Origin: Curtobacterium sp. MCJR17_020
Lineage (GTDB): Bacteria; Actinomycetota; Actinomycetes; Actinomycetales; Microbacteriaceae
Assembly (NCBI RefSeq): GCF_003234365.2
Contig: NZ_CP126260.1
Location: 2,914,001 to 2,978,000 of the forward strand
Length of the DNA stretch: 64,000 nucleotides
Reading direction: 5' to 3'
This document shows positions 9,662 to 18,651 of the stretch, in pieces (the stretch's first letter is position 1; every line of letters begins with the position of its first letter). Below the pieces are notes generated by a model. That model was not told where the DNA came from. It ran no database searches and worked only from the letters and a program-made list of their open reading frames with translations. The position numbers were made by a program, and so were the translations under genes.

Positions 9662-10983
9662 CCTCGACCGACGACCAGCACCGCGTCGACCCCGCCACGG
9701 GCGCACCGGCCGCTACCCCGGGTACACCGTCGACCCGGCGGACACCGATCAAGCGGCAGCTACCGACGGTGCGTGACCTCGCGCCGCTCATGCAGTTCAA
9801 GAAGCCCTCACTGCCGGGTCGGCGACAGCGGCTCGAGTCGGCACTGACGATCTGGGACCTGCGCGACATCGCCGCTCGGCGCACGCCGAAGGCCGCGTTC
9901 GACTACACCGAGGGCGCCGCTGAGGCCGAGATCTCCCTCGCCCGTGCCCGCCAGGCGTTCGAGGACATCGAGTTCACCCCCGCGATCCTGCGCGACGTCT
10001 CGAAGGTCGACACGTCCCGATCGGTGCTCGGTGCGCCCGTCGCGTACCCGTTCGGCATCGCCCCCACCGGCTTCACGCGCATGATGCAGACCGAGGGCGA
10101 ACGTGCCGGTGCCCGGGCAGCCGGACGCGCTGGCATCCCGTTCTCGCTCTCCACCATGGGCACCACCGCGATCGAGGACGTCCGTGACGCCAACCCGAAC
10201 GGCCGCAACTGGTTCCAGCTGTACATGTGGAAGGACCGCGAGAAGTCGATGGCGCTCGTCTCCCGCGCCGAGAAGGCCGGGTTCGACACACTGCTCGTCA
10301 CCGTGGACGTGCCCGTCGCCGGTGCGCGCCTGCGGGACAAGCGGAACGGGTTCTCGATCCCGCCGCAGCTGAGCGCCCGGACCGTGCTGAACGCCATCCC
10401 GCGACCGTGGTGGTGGTTCGACTTCCTGACCACCGAGCCGCTGGCGTTCGCGTCGCTCGACCGATGGTCCGGCACCGTCGGGGAGCTCCTCGACCACATG
10501 TTCGACCCGACCGTCACCTACGAGGACCTCGCCTGGATCCGCGACCAGTGGAAGGGCAAGGTCGTCGTCAAGGGCGTGCAGTCCCTGGCGGACGCGCGCC
10601 GTCTGGCGGAGATGGGTGTCGACGGGATCACGCTGTCGAACCACGGCGGGCGCCAGCTCGACCGCGCCTCCGTGCCGTTCCACCTGCTGCCCTCCGTGGT
10701 CAAGGAGGTCGGCATGGACACCGAGGTGCACCTCGACACCGGCATCATGTCCGGCGCGGACATCGTCGCCGCCGTGGCGCTCGGTGCGAAGTTCACCATG
10801 GTCGGCCGGGCCTACCTGTACGGGCTGATGGCGGGCGGCGAGGCCGGCGTCGACCGGATGATCCAGATCCTGTCGGAGCAGATCGAGCGCACGATGCGGC
10901 TGCTCGGGGTCACGTCGCTCGACGAGCTCGAGCCCGGGCACGTGACGCAGCTGCAGCGGTTGCAGCCGGTGCCGCGCGGCTGA
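9658..10983 (+). CDS. lldD: FMN-dependent alpha-hydroxy-acid (L-lactate) dehydrogenase
   Basis: This 441-residue member of the LldD / lactate-oxidase / glycolate-oxidase family should oxidise L-lactate to pyruvate at the membrane. Visible features are the FMN-binding stretch FGIAPTGFTRMM, the conserved TVDVPVAGARLRDKRNGF, and the active-site SNHGGRQLD. The C-terminal MVGRAYLYGLMAGGEAGV binds the FMN phosphate. It overlaps rhaB by 4 bp. That placement makes sense because the rhamnose route ends in L-lactate through the aldolase/dehydrogenase fusion, so this gene closes the pathway to pyruvate. Confidence 0.93.
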   Translation: MTSTDDQHRVDPATGAPAATPGTPSTRRTPIKRQLPTVRDLAPLMQFKKPSLPGRRQRLESALTIWDLRDIAARRTPKAAFDYTEGAAEAEISLARARQAFEDIEFTPAILRDVSKVDTSRSVLGAPVAYPFGIAPTGFTRMMQTEGERAGARAAGRAGIPFSLSTMGTTAIEDVRDANPNGRNWFQLYMWKDREKSMALVSRAEKAGFDTLLVTVDVPVAGARLRDKRNGFSIPPQLSARTVLNAIPRPWWWFDFLTTEPLAFASLDRWSGTVGELLDHMFDPTVTYEDLAWIRDQWKGKVVVKGVQSLADARRLAEMGVDGITLSNHGGRQLDRASVPFHLLPSVVKEVGMDTEVHLDTGIMSGADIVAAVALGAKFTMVGRAYLYGLMAGGEAGVDRMIQILSEQIERTMRLLGVTSLDELEPGHVTQLQRLQPVPRG

Positions 10984-10998
10984 GGCGGCGGGCCGGCC

Positions 10999-11066
10999 CG
11001 AGACTCGGGGTGGGCGACGGTTCCCGCGGCTTCGGCCGCGAGTCCGGTCGCCCACCCCGAGTCTCG
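10999..11066. terminator. Nested hairpin terminator after the rhamnose operon
   Basis: A perfect 20 bp inverted repeat (10999-11018 with 11047-11066) encloses a second hairpin, CGCGGC-TTCG-GCCGCG (11025-11040), with an extra-stable UUCG-type loop. It starts 15 bp after the lldD stop, so a terminator is the simplest reading. No T tract follows. Confidence 0.75.
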
Positions 11067-11317
11067 TGTGCCCGCCGTTCACCGCGCGTTCGAGTGCCGA
11101 TTCGGGCGATTACCCCCGAACGGGGCACAAATGATGCAAGATGTCCGTGGACGCGTCACCGAACCCCTCGGCATCCTGCCCCCTGGCGCGCCGTCCCCTC
11201 CCCGCATCCTGCGCCCGAGCACCACGAGGAGCCCGACATCTCGACCCGAAGCACGTGCACGCCCATGCGCGGCACGACCCCCGCGACCACCACGCCCACC
11301 ACCGAACGGCACACCCG

Positions 11318-12301
11318 ATGAGCCGCCGTCGCGCGATCCTGGCGGCAGCGACCGCCGGTTGCCTGGCACTCGGAGTCCCCACCGCCTCCGCCGCCTCCGC
11401 TGACAGCTGGTGGGGTTGGGGCGGACACCGCCACGGGCAGCACGCCCCGGTGACCCCCACTCCCACCCCCTCGGACACTGCGACCCCGGCCCCGTCGGAC
11501 GACGACGAGTCGGACACGACGCCGACGGCGACGCCCGCGCCGACCGCCGAGGCCGCGCCGATCGAGGACACCACCCCGACCGCAGAACCCGAGGCGGCTG
11601 CCCCCACCGACGACGCCGAAGCCGCGGAGCCGGAAGCCGAGGACGCAGCCGAACCGCAGGACGAGGTCGCCGACACCTCCGCCGCGCCGGCCGCCTCGTT
11701 CGTCGAGGACTTCACCACCGACGCCGTCACCGGCCTCGTCTCGCGGCTCTACCCGCAGTCGTGGCAGCCCTACCCCGACGGCACCTCCGGCATCTACGCG
11801 CCGAGCAAGACCGTCTCGGTGCACGACGGCGTGATGGACGTCGCCCTCGGCACCGGAGCGGGGGCGGCCGGCACGTTCGGCTCCTCCGCCGGAGCCTGGG
11901 ACCACGTCGGCGGCTCGTTCTCCGTCCGCGCCAAGGCGACCGGTGGCGACGGCAACGGCGCGGCGTTCATGCTGTGGCCGACGTCGGGCACCTGGTCCGA
12001 CGGCGAGATCGACTTCCCCGAGGGCAACTTCGAGGACAGCCCCTCGGCCTTCCACCACTCGATGACCCCGGGCAAGGAAGCCGACCGCGTGCAGATCGGT
12101 ACCGGCGTCTCGTGGCGCGACTGGCACACCTACACGGTGGACTGGGTGCCCGGAGAGTCGGTCACCTACAGCGTCGACGGCAAGGTCCTCGACACGATCA
12201 CCCACGACGTGCCGACGACCCCGCACCGCTTCATGTTCCAGGTCGGCAACTGGGGCGACCAGGGCAACCTGCTCATCGACTGGGTCTCCACCACGGAGTG
12301 A
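11318..12301 (+). CDS. Secreted glycoside hydrolase family 16 protein (probable beta-glucanase)
   Basis: This 327-residue exported enzyme has a signal peptide (MSRRR, then a hydrophobic stretch ending near ASAASA) and a Thr/Pro/Glu/Ala-rich linker of roughly 80 residues. The C-terminal jelly-roll domain holds the GH16 signature EIDFPE: nucleophile E230, D232 and acid/base E235. The family cleaves beta-1,3 and beta-1,4 glucans or galactans; which one cannot be told here. The ATG at 11318 is chosen because the signal peptide begins there. A longer in-frame start at 11141 would put 59 unrelated residues in front. The ribosome-binding site is weak. Confidence 0.88.
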   Translation: MSRRRAILAAATAGCLALGVPTASAASADSWWGWGGHRHGQHAPVTPTPTPSDTATPAPSDDDESDTTPTATPAPTAEAAPIEDTTPTAEPEAAAPTDDAEAAEPEAEDAAEPQDEVADTSAAPAASFVEDFTTDAVTGLVSRLYPQSWQPYPDGTSGIYAPSKTVSVHDGVMDVALGTGAGAAGTFGSSAGAWDHVGGSFSVRAKATGGDGNGAAFMLWPTSGTWSDGEIDFPEGNFEDSPSAFHHSMTPGKEADRVQIGTGVSWRDWHTYTVDWVPGESVTYSVDGKVLDTITHDVPTTPHRFMFQVGNWGDQGNLLIDWVSTTE

Positions 12302-12315
12302 GCGTCCGGCCCACA

Positions 12316-12370
12316 GAGTGAGCAGAAGACGTCGGGTTCCCACCAGGGACCCGACGTCTTCTGCTCACTC
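12316..12370. terminator. Long hairpin between convergent genes (copy A of a dispersed repeat)
   Basis: Arms 12316-12337 and 12349-12370 are perfect 22 bp complements, extended by a wobble and two more pairs. The hairpin lies between the GH16 gene and a convergent small gene, so it could terminate both. A nearly identical element occurs at 20489-20544. Confidence 0.75.
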
Positions 12371-12414
12371 GCGCCTCGCGCGCAGGGTGGCCGACAGGCC
12401 GACCGAGGTCGACG

Positions 12415-12663
12415 TCAGTCCATGGCCTGATACCGAACGGCGCCATCGGTGGACCGGTACGGGATCGAGAAGCTCGAGCAAATCACGCCGTTCTCGTAGT
12501 CGTCCTTGACCGTGTCCATGAAGGCGTACGCCTCGTCGTCTGTGGCGAAGACGCCCAGGACCGTGTTGTCCGGTGACTCGTCGTGCTGGACGATCCAGAC
12601 CTCCCCGCCGGCGAAGGGCTTCGGGCGTCGGAAGAAGCGTGGCCCCGGGCTCCGTCTACTCAC
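12415..12663 (-). CDS. Small hypothetical protein
   Basis: This 82-residue soluble protein starts at the ATG at 12663. It has a basic N-terminus (SRRSPGPRFFRRPKP) followed by a beta-rich part, EVWIVQHDESPDNTVLGVFA, and an acidic helix. I do not recognise the family. The amino-acid composition looks coding, with no low-complexity arginine/alanine runs typical of shadow frames in this GC-rich DNA, and it is convergent with the GH16 gene across a terminator. It is divergent from the next gene. Confidence 0.6.
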   Translation of the reverse strand: MSRRSPGPRFFRRPKPFAGGEVWIVQHDESPDNTVLGVFATDDEAYAFMDTVKDDYENGVICSSFSIPYRSTDGAVRYQAMD

Positions 12664-12884
12664 GATGGAGAGTGTAGGTGCGCGCTGTCCGTTGGCCGAT
12701 CCTCAGCGCACATCACGGCTGGTGGAAGTTCGGCGCATCCACGGCGGAGAGCCCGCCGCGACAATGCGGAAGGGACTCGACCGGCGTGACGTCGTGAGCG
12801 CGGACCCCACCCGTCCTCATCGCCCCACCAGACGCACTCGCCCTCGACGCGATCTCGGCGCAGCCTGAGTGGGACACTGCCGGA

Positions 12885-13334
12885 GTGATCAAGAACATCC
12901 AGGTGGAGCTGAACATCCATGGCCAGCGGGGCTCTTCGGAGCACGTGACACAACTCCTGGGTGTCAGGCCCGACGAGCAGTACGAGATCGGCGACCTCAA
13001 GGGTGAGGGGCCCCGCGTGTTCGACGTATCGATTTGGAACGTGTTCAGCGTCGTTCACGTCGACGAGATCCGCGCCGACCACGGGCAGGACCCTTGGGGG
13101 CGTGTGCAGTGGGTCCTGCAGCTGTTGCCAGAGAACGCGGCGGACCTTTTCGCGCGTCTGCGCGAGGAGGGCTACGTGGTCAGCCTGTCGGTGTCCCTCA
13201 TCACCGACCACAAGGAGAACGCCTTCGTTGTGCCGACGGAGGTTTTGCGCCAGGTGGGAGCCGCTGGGCTCGATCTCGAACTGACACCCGTGTCGACCGA
13301 GCACATGGAGATCTCGTACCGCGACGTCTGGTGA
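12885..13334 (+). CDS. DUF4279-like hypothetical protein
   Basis: This 149-residue protein starts at a GTG with GCCGGA upstream. Its opening, VELNIHGQRGSSEHVTQLLGVRPDEQYEIGD, resembles the DUF4279 family, in which a small alpha/beta protein compares a measured value with a threshold-like domain of unknown role. A second half (LPENAADLFARLREEGYVVSLSVSL) has the same beta-alpha character. The family assignment is by remembered pattern only. It ends just before the accessory block that begins with the transposition module. Function is unknown. Confidence 0.65.
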   Translation: MIKNIQVELNIHGQRGSSEHVTQLLGVRPDEQYEIGDLKGEGPRVFDVSIWNVFSVVHVDEIRADHGQDPWGRVQWVLQLLPENAADLFARLREEGYVVSLSVSLITDHKENAFVVPTEVLRQVGAAGLDLELTPVSTEHMEISYRDVW

Positions 13335-13481
13335 GTCCCGGCGCCGTCAGTGTGAGGTGCGCACGATCTTCCGATGACGGTTGGCTGACCGGACGACTGA
13401 TGACTTCCGACATCTCCCGCAGCGAAGTGAGGCTGTGACTGTTCGCGCTGTGATGCGTGATTCTGATCATGTTGTTTTGCA

Positions 13482-14276
13482 TCATCCGGTGACGAGGGTG
13501 CTCGCGGCGGCTTCGATGACGTCGTCGGTGATGGTGTCGAGCTCGTTGATTTTGAGGACTCTGGCGATCTGTGGGAAGAGACGCTCAAGGAGACGGAAGT
13601 TGCCGCGGGTGATGCGGGCGATGGCTGCGACGGCTTGGTGATCGGTGAAGTCGTCTGCGTCGAGTTCGCGTCCGAGGCGTTTCCACTGCCGGTCGAGAAC
13701 GAACATGAGTTCCTCGGTGGTGAGGGGCTGGTAGTTGTGCGCGAAGCCGAGCCGGCTGAAGAGTTGCGGGTAGTGACGGAAGCGTTGGTCGAGACCTGGC
13801 ATGCCGATGAGGACGACGGCGACGCGGGTGCGGTCGTGGAGGTCGCGCAGCATCTCTAGCGCGGTAGCGGAGAGCCGCTCGGACTCGTCGATGATGATCA
13901 GCTCGACGCGGCTGGGGCTGGTCGGTTTGAGGGTCTTCCAGTCGTCGAGATGCTGGGTGATGAGCAGGTCTATGTCGTCGTCGAGGCGTTTGAGCTCGCT
14001 GGTGAGGTTGCGGGTGCCGGTGGTGACGGGTGGGGTGTAGAACACGCTCCGGGCCCGGCCTGCTGCGGAGACGACCTTGTCGTTGATGTTGCGTGGGCCG
14101 AAGTGCCCGCCAAGGTGAGGTTCGATAGTGTCCCAGTTCGCGTAGCGGCGGCCGGACATGGTCTTGCCGACGCCGGCGTCGCCGTAGCAGATCCCGATGG
14201 TGTGTTCTTTGCGCACGACGTTGGCGAACTCGGTGAAGCGGCGGTGTTCCTTCGTGATGATGAACTTGCCGGTCAT
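13482..14276 (-). CDS. TniB-like AAA ATPase, transposition helper
   Basis: This 264-residue ATPase has Walker A GDAGVGKT (residues 32-39) and Walker B LIIIDE (126-131), with a sensor-like HDRTRVAVVLIGMPG segment. Proteins of this MuB/TniB/IstB class bind target DNA in an ATP-dependent way and deliver it to the DDE transposase. Its start overlaps the end of the transposase gene (ATGA), so the two are translated together. The gene is intact and its length is usual for the family. Confidence 0.88.
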   Translation of the reverse strand: MTGKFIITKEHRRFTEFANVVRKEHTIGICYGDAGVGKTMSGRRYANWDTIEPHLGGHFGPRNINDKVVSAAGRARSVFYTPPVTTGTRNLTSELKRLDDDIDLLITQHLDDWKTLKPTSPSRVELIIIDESERLSATALEMLRDLHDRTRVAVVLIGMPGLDQRFRHYPQLFSRLGFAHNYQPLTTEELMFVLDRQWKRLGRELDADDFTDHQAVAAIARITRGNFRLLERLFPQIARVLKINELDTITDDVIEAAASTLVTG

Positions 14277-15664
14277 GGGAGGTCCTCTTCGTAGGTCCGG
14301 AGCTTCGGTTTCAGTCGTGGTGTGGATGAGTTGGGTTGTTCGGGTTCACGCGCGGGTAGGGCACGCGGGATGCGCTCGTTGATGCCGGCGCGGAGTTGTC
14401 GGCGTCGTGCTCTGCGCGCGGTGTCGATGTCGTGCAGGGAGGGGCGCAGGTTGGGGTGATCCTCGTCGACGGCGACGCAGATGAACGTGTCGTGGTCGAA
14501 GACGCGGATCTCGGAGACGTCGCGGGGGTCGTAGCGCACGGTGACGGGGTGGCCGACGAAGCTGGCGAGCGTGGGTGCGAGGTAGCGCTGGCCGAGGAAG
14601 TGCACGCCGTCGCGTTGCACGATCCGGCTGGTCGGCACGGTGAGAAGCAGACCGTCGAGGGCTTCGAGCGAGTCCGGTAAACGGGGTAACCAGCCGTCAC
14701 CGATCCACGCGTCGTGTGGGCTGGTCTTGAGCTCACGGTGAGCGCGGGCGTTGTAGCTGCCGATGAATGTTCGGATGGCCTGGTCGAGTTCCGGTAGCCG
14801 CAGCGCCGGGACCGACTCGGCGCCGGCCGTGAGATGTCCGGGCAGGGTGGGGAGCAGTTCCGTGTTGATGGTGCCGAAGAAGCGTTCGACTTTCCCTCGG
14901 CCCTGCGGGCGGCCGACTGTGGAGTGGATGATCCGGACGTGCAGGTCACGGGTGGCGTGCTCGAGGTGGTGGCTGATGAAGTCGCTGCCGTGGTCGACGT
15001 GCAGCACGTCGGGGACGCCGCACATCGCCCAGGCCGGATCAGGCTTGGGCCAGATCGCTTGCCGGAGCGCGAGCGCGGTGTTCATCGCCGACGGCGCGCC
15101 GGAGAAGACCATGTACCCGCAGATGGCACGCGAGTAGTCATCGAGGATGACAGTGAGCCACGGCCGGTCGGGCTTGTCATCGGCACCTTTGATGAGGATG
15201 TCGAGCATGGTGTGGTCCGCTTGCCAAACGTGGTTTGGACGGTTCGCCCGGCGCCGAAGTACCAGTTCGTGTTTATCGCGGTACGACGTCGGCCCGTCGA
15301 GGGCGAGCGTGATCATCGCGGGGTCGAGACTTCGGATGATTCGTCGCACCGTTGAGTACGACGGTGCGGTCGTTCCCGCGCTGGCTGCACGTTCGGCCAC
15401 GAGCCGATGCAGCGTCGCGACGGATGGTCGCGGCCGCGACAGCGCTAACCCCTCGACGAGTCGGATCAGTTCGGGAGGCGTGTGCCGTTGTCCGCTGTCA
15501 GAGCGACGGGAGGTGTCGAGTCCGGCGGCTCCGGCTTTCCGGTAGCGGGCCAGCCAACCCGCAAGGGTCCGGAGAGGGACACCGCTCTCCCCCGCGAGGG
15601 CAGTTAGCGGGATCTGGTCCTCGACATGTAGTCGAAGGATCCGCCACCGCGCTTCCGCGTCCAT
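14273..15664 (-). CDS. TniA-like DDE transposase (Mu/rve family)
   Basis: This 463-residue transposase has an N-terminal helix-turn-helix region (ALAGESGVPLRTLAGWLARY). The rve catalytic core carries D150 (VWQADHT), D224 (LHVDHGSDF) and E260 (GRGKVERFFGT); the 35-residue gap between the second Asp and the Glu is the classic D,D(35)E spacing. A Mu-type C-terminal beta-barrel follows (VHFLGQRYLAPTL). All catalytic residues are present, so the protein looks active. It lies 10 bp after the resolvase gene and overlaps the ATPase gene. Confidence 0.92.
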   Translation of the reverse strand: MDAEARWRILRLHVEDQIPLTALAGESGVPLRTLAGWLARYRKAGAAGLDTSRRSDSGQRHTPPELIRLVEGLALSRPRPSVATLHRLVAERAASAGTTAPSYSTVRRIIRSLDPAMITLALDGPTSYRDKHELVLRRRANRPNHVWQADHTMLDILIKGADDKPDRPWLTVILDDYSRAICGYMVFSGAPSAMNTALALRQAIWPKPDPAWAMCGVPDVLHVDHGSDFISHHLEHATRDLHVRIIHSTVGRPQGRGKVERFFGTINTELLPTLPGHLTAGAESVPALRLPELDQAIRTFIGSYNARAHRELKTSPHDAWIGDGWLPRLPDSLEALDGLLLTVPTSRIVQRDGVHFLGQRYLAPTLASFVGHPVTVRYDPRDVSEIRVFDHDTFICVAVDEDHPNLRPSLHDIDTARRARRRQLRAGINERIPRALPAREPEQPNSSTPRLKPKLRTYEEDLP

Positions 15665-15674
15665 GACCAGCCGG

Positions 15675-16253
15675 TTACATCGGTGACGTCGCTCCCGCGG
15701 CGTCGCCCTGCAGATGACGGTAGATCGTGGGGCGGGAAACGCCGAACGTGTCGGCGATCTCCTGGACGGTGTGGCCGCCGGCGTCGTACATCGCTCGGGC
15801 TTGCCGAATCTTGTTCGCAGTCATTTTGAACTTCGGGCCCCCCGAGCGTCCACGGGCGCGGGCGGCAGCGAGGCCGTCGTGGGTGCGCTCCACGATGAGG
15901 TCGTGCTCGAACTCCGCGATCGCAGCGAGCATGTGGAAGAACAACCGCCCGCCTGGGGTGGTGGTGTCGATGCCCTGCGAGAGCGCGCGGAGACCGACCC
16001 CGCGGTCGTGGAGCTCGTCGGCGATCTGCTTCAGGTTCTTCACCGACCGTCCCAGGCGGTCGAGCTTCGTCACCACGAGCGTGTCCCCTCGGCGGAGGTA
16101 GCCGAGTGCTTCGGTCAGCGCCGGCCTCGTCGCGAGCGTGCCGGAGGCGTGGTCGACGAACACCTTCTCGCAGCCGGCGGCGTCGAGGACGTCGGTTTGC
16201 CCCTCGGCATGCTGCTCTCGCGTCGAGACTCGCGCGTATCCGACCGATGCCAT
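15675..16253 (-). CDS. Serine resolvase / invertase
   Basis: This 192-residue small serine recombinase has the catalytic Ser10 in GYARVSTREQ. Further core motifs are LDRLGRSVKNL and GRLFFHMLAAIAEFEHDLI. A C-terminal helix-turn-helix (TVQEIADTFGVSRPTIYRHL) is the DNA reader. It should resolve cointegrates made by replicative transposition, the role of TniR in Tn5053-like elements. The ATG at 16253 gives the family-standard N-terminus; 12 more codons are open upstream. Confidence 0.92.
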   Translation of the reverse strand: MASVGYARVSTREQHAEGQTDVLDAAGCEKVFVDHASGTLATRPALTEALGYLRRGDTLVVTKLDRLGRSVKNLKQIADELHDRGVGLRALSQGIDTTTPGGRLFFHMLAAIAEFEHDLIVERTHDGLAAARARGRSGGPKFKMTANKIRQARAMYDAGGHTVQEIADTFGVSRPTIYRHLQGDAAGATSPM

Positions 16254-16395
16254 GCGGGAACTGTAACGCGAACGCCGGGTTCGGTACATAGATCACGGAC
16301 ACGGATCACGAGACAGCGGCGCGCCGATCCCGCGCCAAGGCCAGCGTGCGGCTCGTGAACGACCGTCTGTGAACAGATGCTCCCGAGGTCGCTAG

Positions 16396-16427
16396 TTGCC
16401 CATTGAGTAAACTTGCCCACTGGGCAA
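16396..16427. promoter_or_regulatory. Tandem TetR-type operators
   Basis: A perfect 15 bp palindrome, TTGCCCACTGGGCAA (16413-16427), lies 17 bp centre to centre from an imperfect copy, TTGCCCATTGAGTAA (16396-16410). Both sit 20-50 bp upstream of the TetR gene start, so autoregulation of TetR and the downstream genes is likely. Confidence 0.7.
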
Positions 16428-16447
16428 ATATGTTCTAGTTTGGTGTC

Positions 16448-17053
16448 ATGACAGACGAGGTCTCGTTCCGTGAGCAGAAGAAGGCAGCGATCCGTGACGC
16501 GTTGAGCGTGACCACCGTGCTGCTCGCCCGGGAGCGTGGGCTCGACAACATCCGCGTTGAGGACATCGTCGGCCGGGTTGGGGTGTCGAGGCGGACGTTC
16601 GGGAACTACTTCTCGAGCAAGGAAGACGCGATCGCAGACCGCCACGTGCAACGCGTCCGCACGGCGGCCGACGATTTGCTGCAGCGGCCACGCGAGGAGC
16701 CGTTGTGGACTGCCATCACGGAGGCGCTGCTCGCTCCGTACGAGGCAGAAGAGACGACGGTCCCCTCGCAAGAGGAGCAGAGCGGGCTGCTTGCAGTGCT
16801 GTCGACGCCGGGCATACAGTCAGCCGTCGATCGAGGTGCTCGCGCAGCGAACGCAGTATTCGCGGCCGCCGTCGCGGCGCGCTCTGACGCAGCACCGGAA
16901 GATCCCATGCCTGGTCTGGTGTCCGCCGCGGCGCTTTCGACCTTGTTGACAACGCTGGAGTCCTGGGCGGCGCGCGCGGAGCCGCAACCCCTGCAGCCGT
17001 TCCTCCGAGCTGCGTTCCAACTCCTCGGCGACGGTTTCGACCACCTCCGCTGA
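16448..17053 (+). CDS. TetR-family transcriptional regulator
   Basis: This 201-residue regulator has an N-terminal DNA-binding domain of TetR type, with helix-turn-helix VEDIVGRVGVSRRTFGNYFS around residues 38-57. The C-terminal half is a helical ligand domain with no recognised specificity. It sits directly upstream of the flavin monooxygenase gene on the same strand, with palindromic sites in front. The natural reading is that it represses the monooxygenase operon and is relieved by the enzyme's substrate or a related toxic compound. Confidence 0.9.
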   Translation: MTDEVSFREQKKAAIRDALSVTTVLLARERGLDNIRVEDIVGRVGVSRRTFGNYFSSKEDAIADRHVQRVRTAADDLLQRPREEPLWTAITEALLAPYEAEETTVPSQEEQSGLLAVLSTPGIQSAVDRGARAANAVFAAAVAARSDAAPEDPMPGLVSAAALSTLLTTLESWAARAEPQPLQPFLRAAFQLLGDGFDHLR

Positions 17054-17091
17054 CCACTGATCCCACACATTTCGTTAGAAGGAAGATCATC

Positions 17092-18648
17092 ATGTACGAC
17101 GTCGTTATCGTCGGAGGCGGACCCGTGGGCATCTTTGCCGCCTGCGAGCTGAAGCTCGCGGGTGCGAACCCCCTTGTCCTCGAACGCCTCCCCGGAATCA
17201 ACCAGTGGGACAAGGCGCACGGCTTGACCGGGCAGGTCGTCCGACTACTGGACCACCGCGGCTTGTTCGAGCGGTGTGCTGGGACGGCGGTCCCGGAGCC
17301 TGCTCCGGGCTTCTTCTTCGGAGCACTGCCATTGCCGCTACATATGCTCGGCGACCGCAACCCGATGTACCTGCTCCACATCAACCAGCGCGACCTCGAG
17401 CGCGTACTCAACGACCGCGCAGCAGAACTCGGCGTTGAGATCCGTCGCGGCGTCGAGATGCGCTCCTTCACCCAACACGACGACTCCGTCACCGTCGACG
17501 TTGTCGACGTCGCGACCGGAGCTGAGAGCACCGTGTCGGCGCAGTACCTAGTGGGTAGTGACGGGGCGCGGAGCACTGTGCGGAAGCTCTCCGGTATCGG
17601 CTTCCCCGGCAACACCGACCACCACATCGTGGACCGCACAGCCCTGATCGCACCAACTGAGCAGCTGACGCCCGCCGGCCCCGGGAAAGTGCATGTTGCG
17701 GGTCTGGGAGAGATCGCGGAGAGCTTCCACCGCACTGAAACCGGCGTCGTCACCATCGCCCTCCGTGACCCGGAGCACCCGCTGGTCTACACCGCGGAAT
17801 GGGAGGACCAGCCTGACCGCAGCTTCCCCGGTGAGGGAGCAGCCATGACATTGACCGAGATGGAGGACAGCCTTGAGCGCGTCCTCGGCGTCCGCCTCGA
17901 CCTCCACGCGCCGGCCGACGGTGAGCCGACGTTGCTGCGCCGTCTGACCGGTCGGAACACCCGCGTCGCGGACCGCTACCGCGACCGGCGGATCTTCCTC
18001 CTCGGCGATGCCGCACACGTGCACTCCGCCGCAGGCGGACCCGGCCTGAACCTCGCGCTTCAAGACGCGGCGAACCTCGCCTGGAAACTCGCCGCCAGCC
18101 TCCACGGCTGGGCCCCCGCGGGCTTGCTCGATACCTACGAGACAGAGCGCCGCCCGCTCGGACAACGCGTCTTCATGCAGACCCAAGCGCAGACCGCGCT
18201 CATGGCGCCCGGCTCGGATGTCACAGCCCTCCGCGACCTCTTCGCCGAGATGCTCGCCGACACGACCACCGTGCAGCGCGTCGCAGATCTCCTCGCCGGC
18301 TCGGACGTCCGCTACGACATGGGCCCCGCGAACCCCGACGGCCCCACCGGATGGTTTGCGCCGTCAACACAGGTCGAACTCGCCGACGGGACCATCCGCA
18401 GAATCCCGGAACTGCTCCGCACCGCCCACCCCATCCTGCTCGACGTGACCGGCGCACACCAAGTCACCGTCGCCCCATGGAACGACCGCGTCGACTACGT
18501 GCCGCTGGCCACAACGCACGAACAGACCTCAATGCTGATCCGACCCGACGGATTCATCGCCTGGTCCCACACCGACCCCGCCTCCCTCACAGAGGCACTC
18601 TCCGCCTGGTTCGGAACACCCGAACACGGCTCTACCGGAACGGTGTAA
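17092..18648 (+). CDS. FAD-dependent aromatic/antibiotic monooxygenase (class A flavoprotein)
   Basis: This 518-residue flavoprotein has the dinucleotide-binding motif VVIVGGGPVGIFAA near the N-terminus and a second FAD motif, GDAAHVHSAAGGPGLNLALQD, near residue 305. Both are typical of the phenol-hydroxylase / RdmE / rifampicin-monooxygenase group. It uses NAD(P)H and O2 to hydroxylate a ring compound. The substrate is unknown; antibiotic inactivation or aromatic breakdown are both possible. The start is preceded by GAAGGAAGATC. It lies between a TetR gene and a small membrane protein and next to a transposition module, which suggests acquisition by transfer. Confidence 0.88.
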   Translation: MYDVVIVGGGPVGIFAACELKLAGANPLVLERLPGINQWDKAHGLTGQVVRLLDHRGLFERCAGTAVPEPAPGFFFGALPLPLHMLGDRNPMYLLHINQRDLERVLNDRAAELGVEIRRGVEMRSFTQHDDSVTVDVVDVATGAESTVSAQYLVGSDGARSTVRKLSGIGFPGNTDHHIVDRTALIAPTEQLTPAGPGKVHVAGLGEIAESFHRTETGVVTIALRDPEHPLVYTAEWEDQPDRSFPGEGAAMTLTEMEDSLERVLGVRLDLHAPADGEPTLLRRLTGRNTRVADRYRDRRIFLLGDAAHVHSAAGGPGLNLALQDAANLAWKLAASLHGWAPAGLLDTYETERRPLGQRVFMQTQAQTALMAPGSDVTALRDLFAEMLADTTTVQRVADLLAGSDVRYDMGPANPDGPTGWFAPSTQVELADGTIRRIPELLRTAHPILLDVTGAHQVTVAPWNDRVDYVPLATTHEQTSMLIRPDGFIAWSHTDPASLTEALSAWFGTPEHGSTGTV

Positions 18649-18651
18649 AGC

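Larger units (their letters stand above)
13450..16309. mobile_element. TniA/TniB-like transposition module with serine resolvase
   Basis: Three genes on the minus strand (resolvase, DDE transposase, AAA ATPase) form a Tn5053/Tn402- or Mu-like transposition module. The bounds given are a candidate only: a 19 bp stretch at 13450-13468 matches, inverted, 14 of 19 positions at 16291-16309. Flanking target duplications were not found by eye. The following TetR-monooxygenase-membrane genes may be cargo, in which case the right end lies near 19000-19150. Confidence 0.55.
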
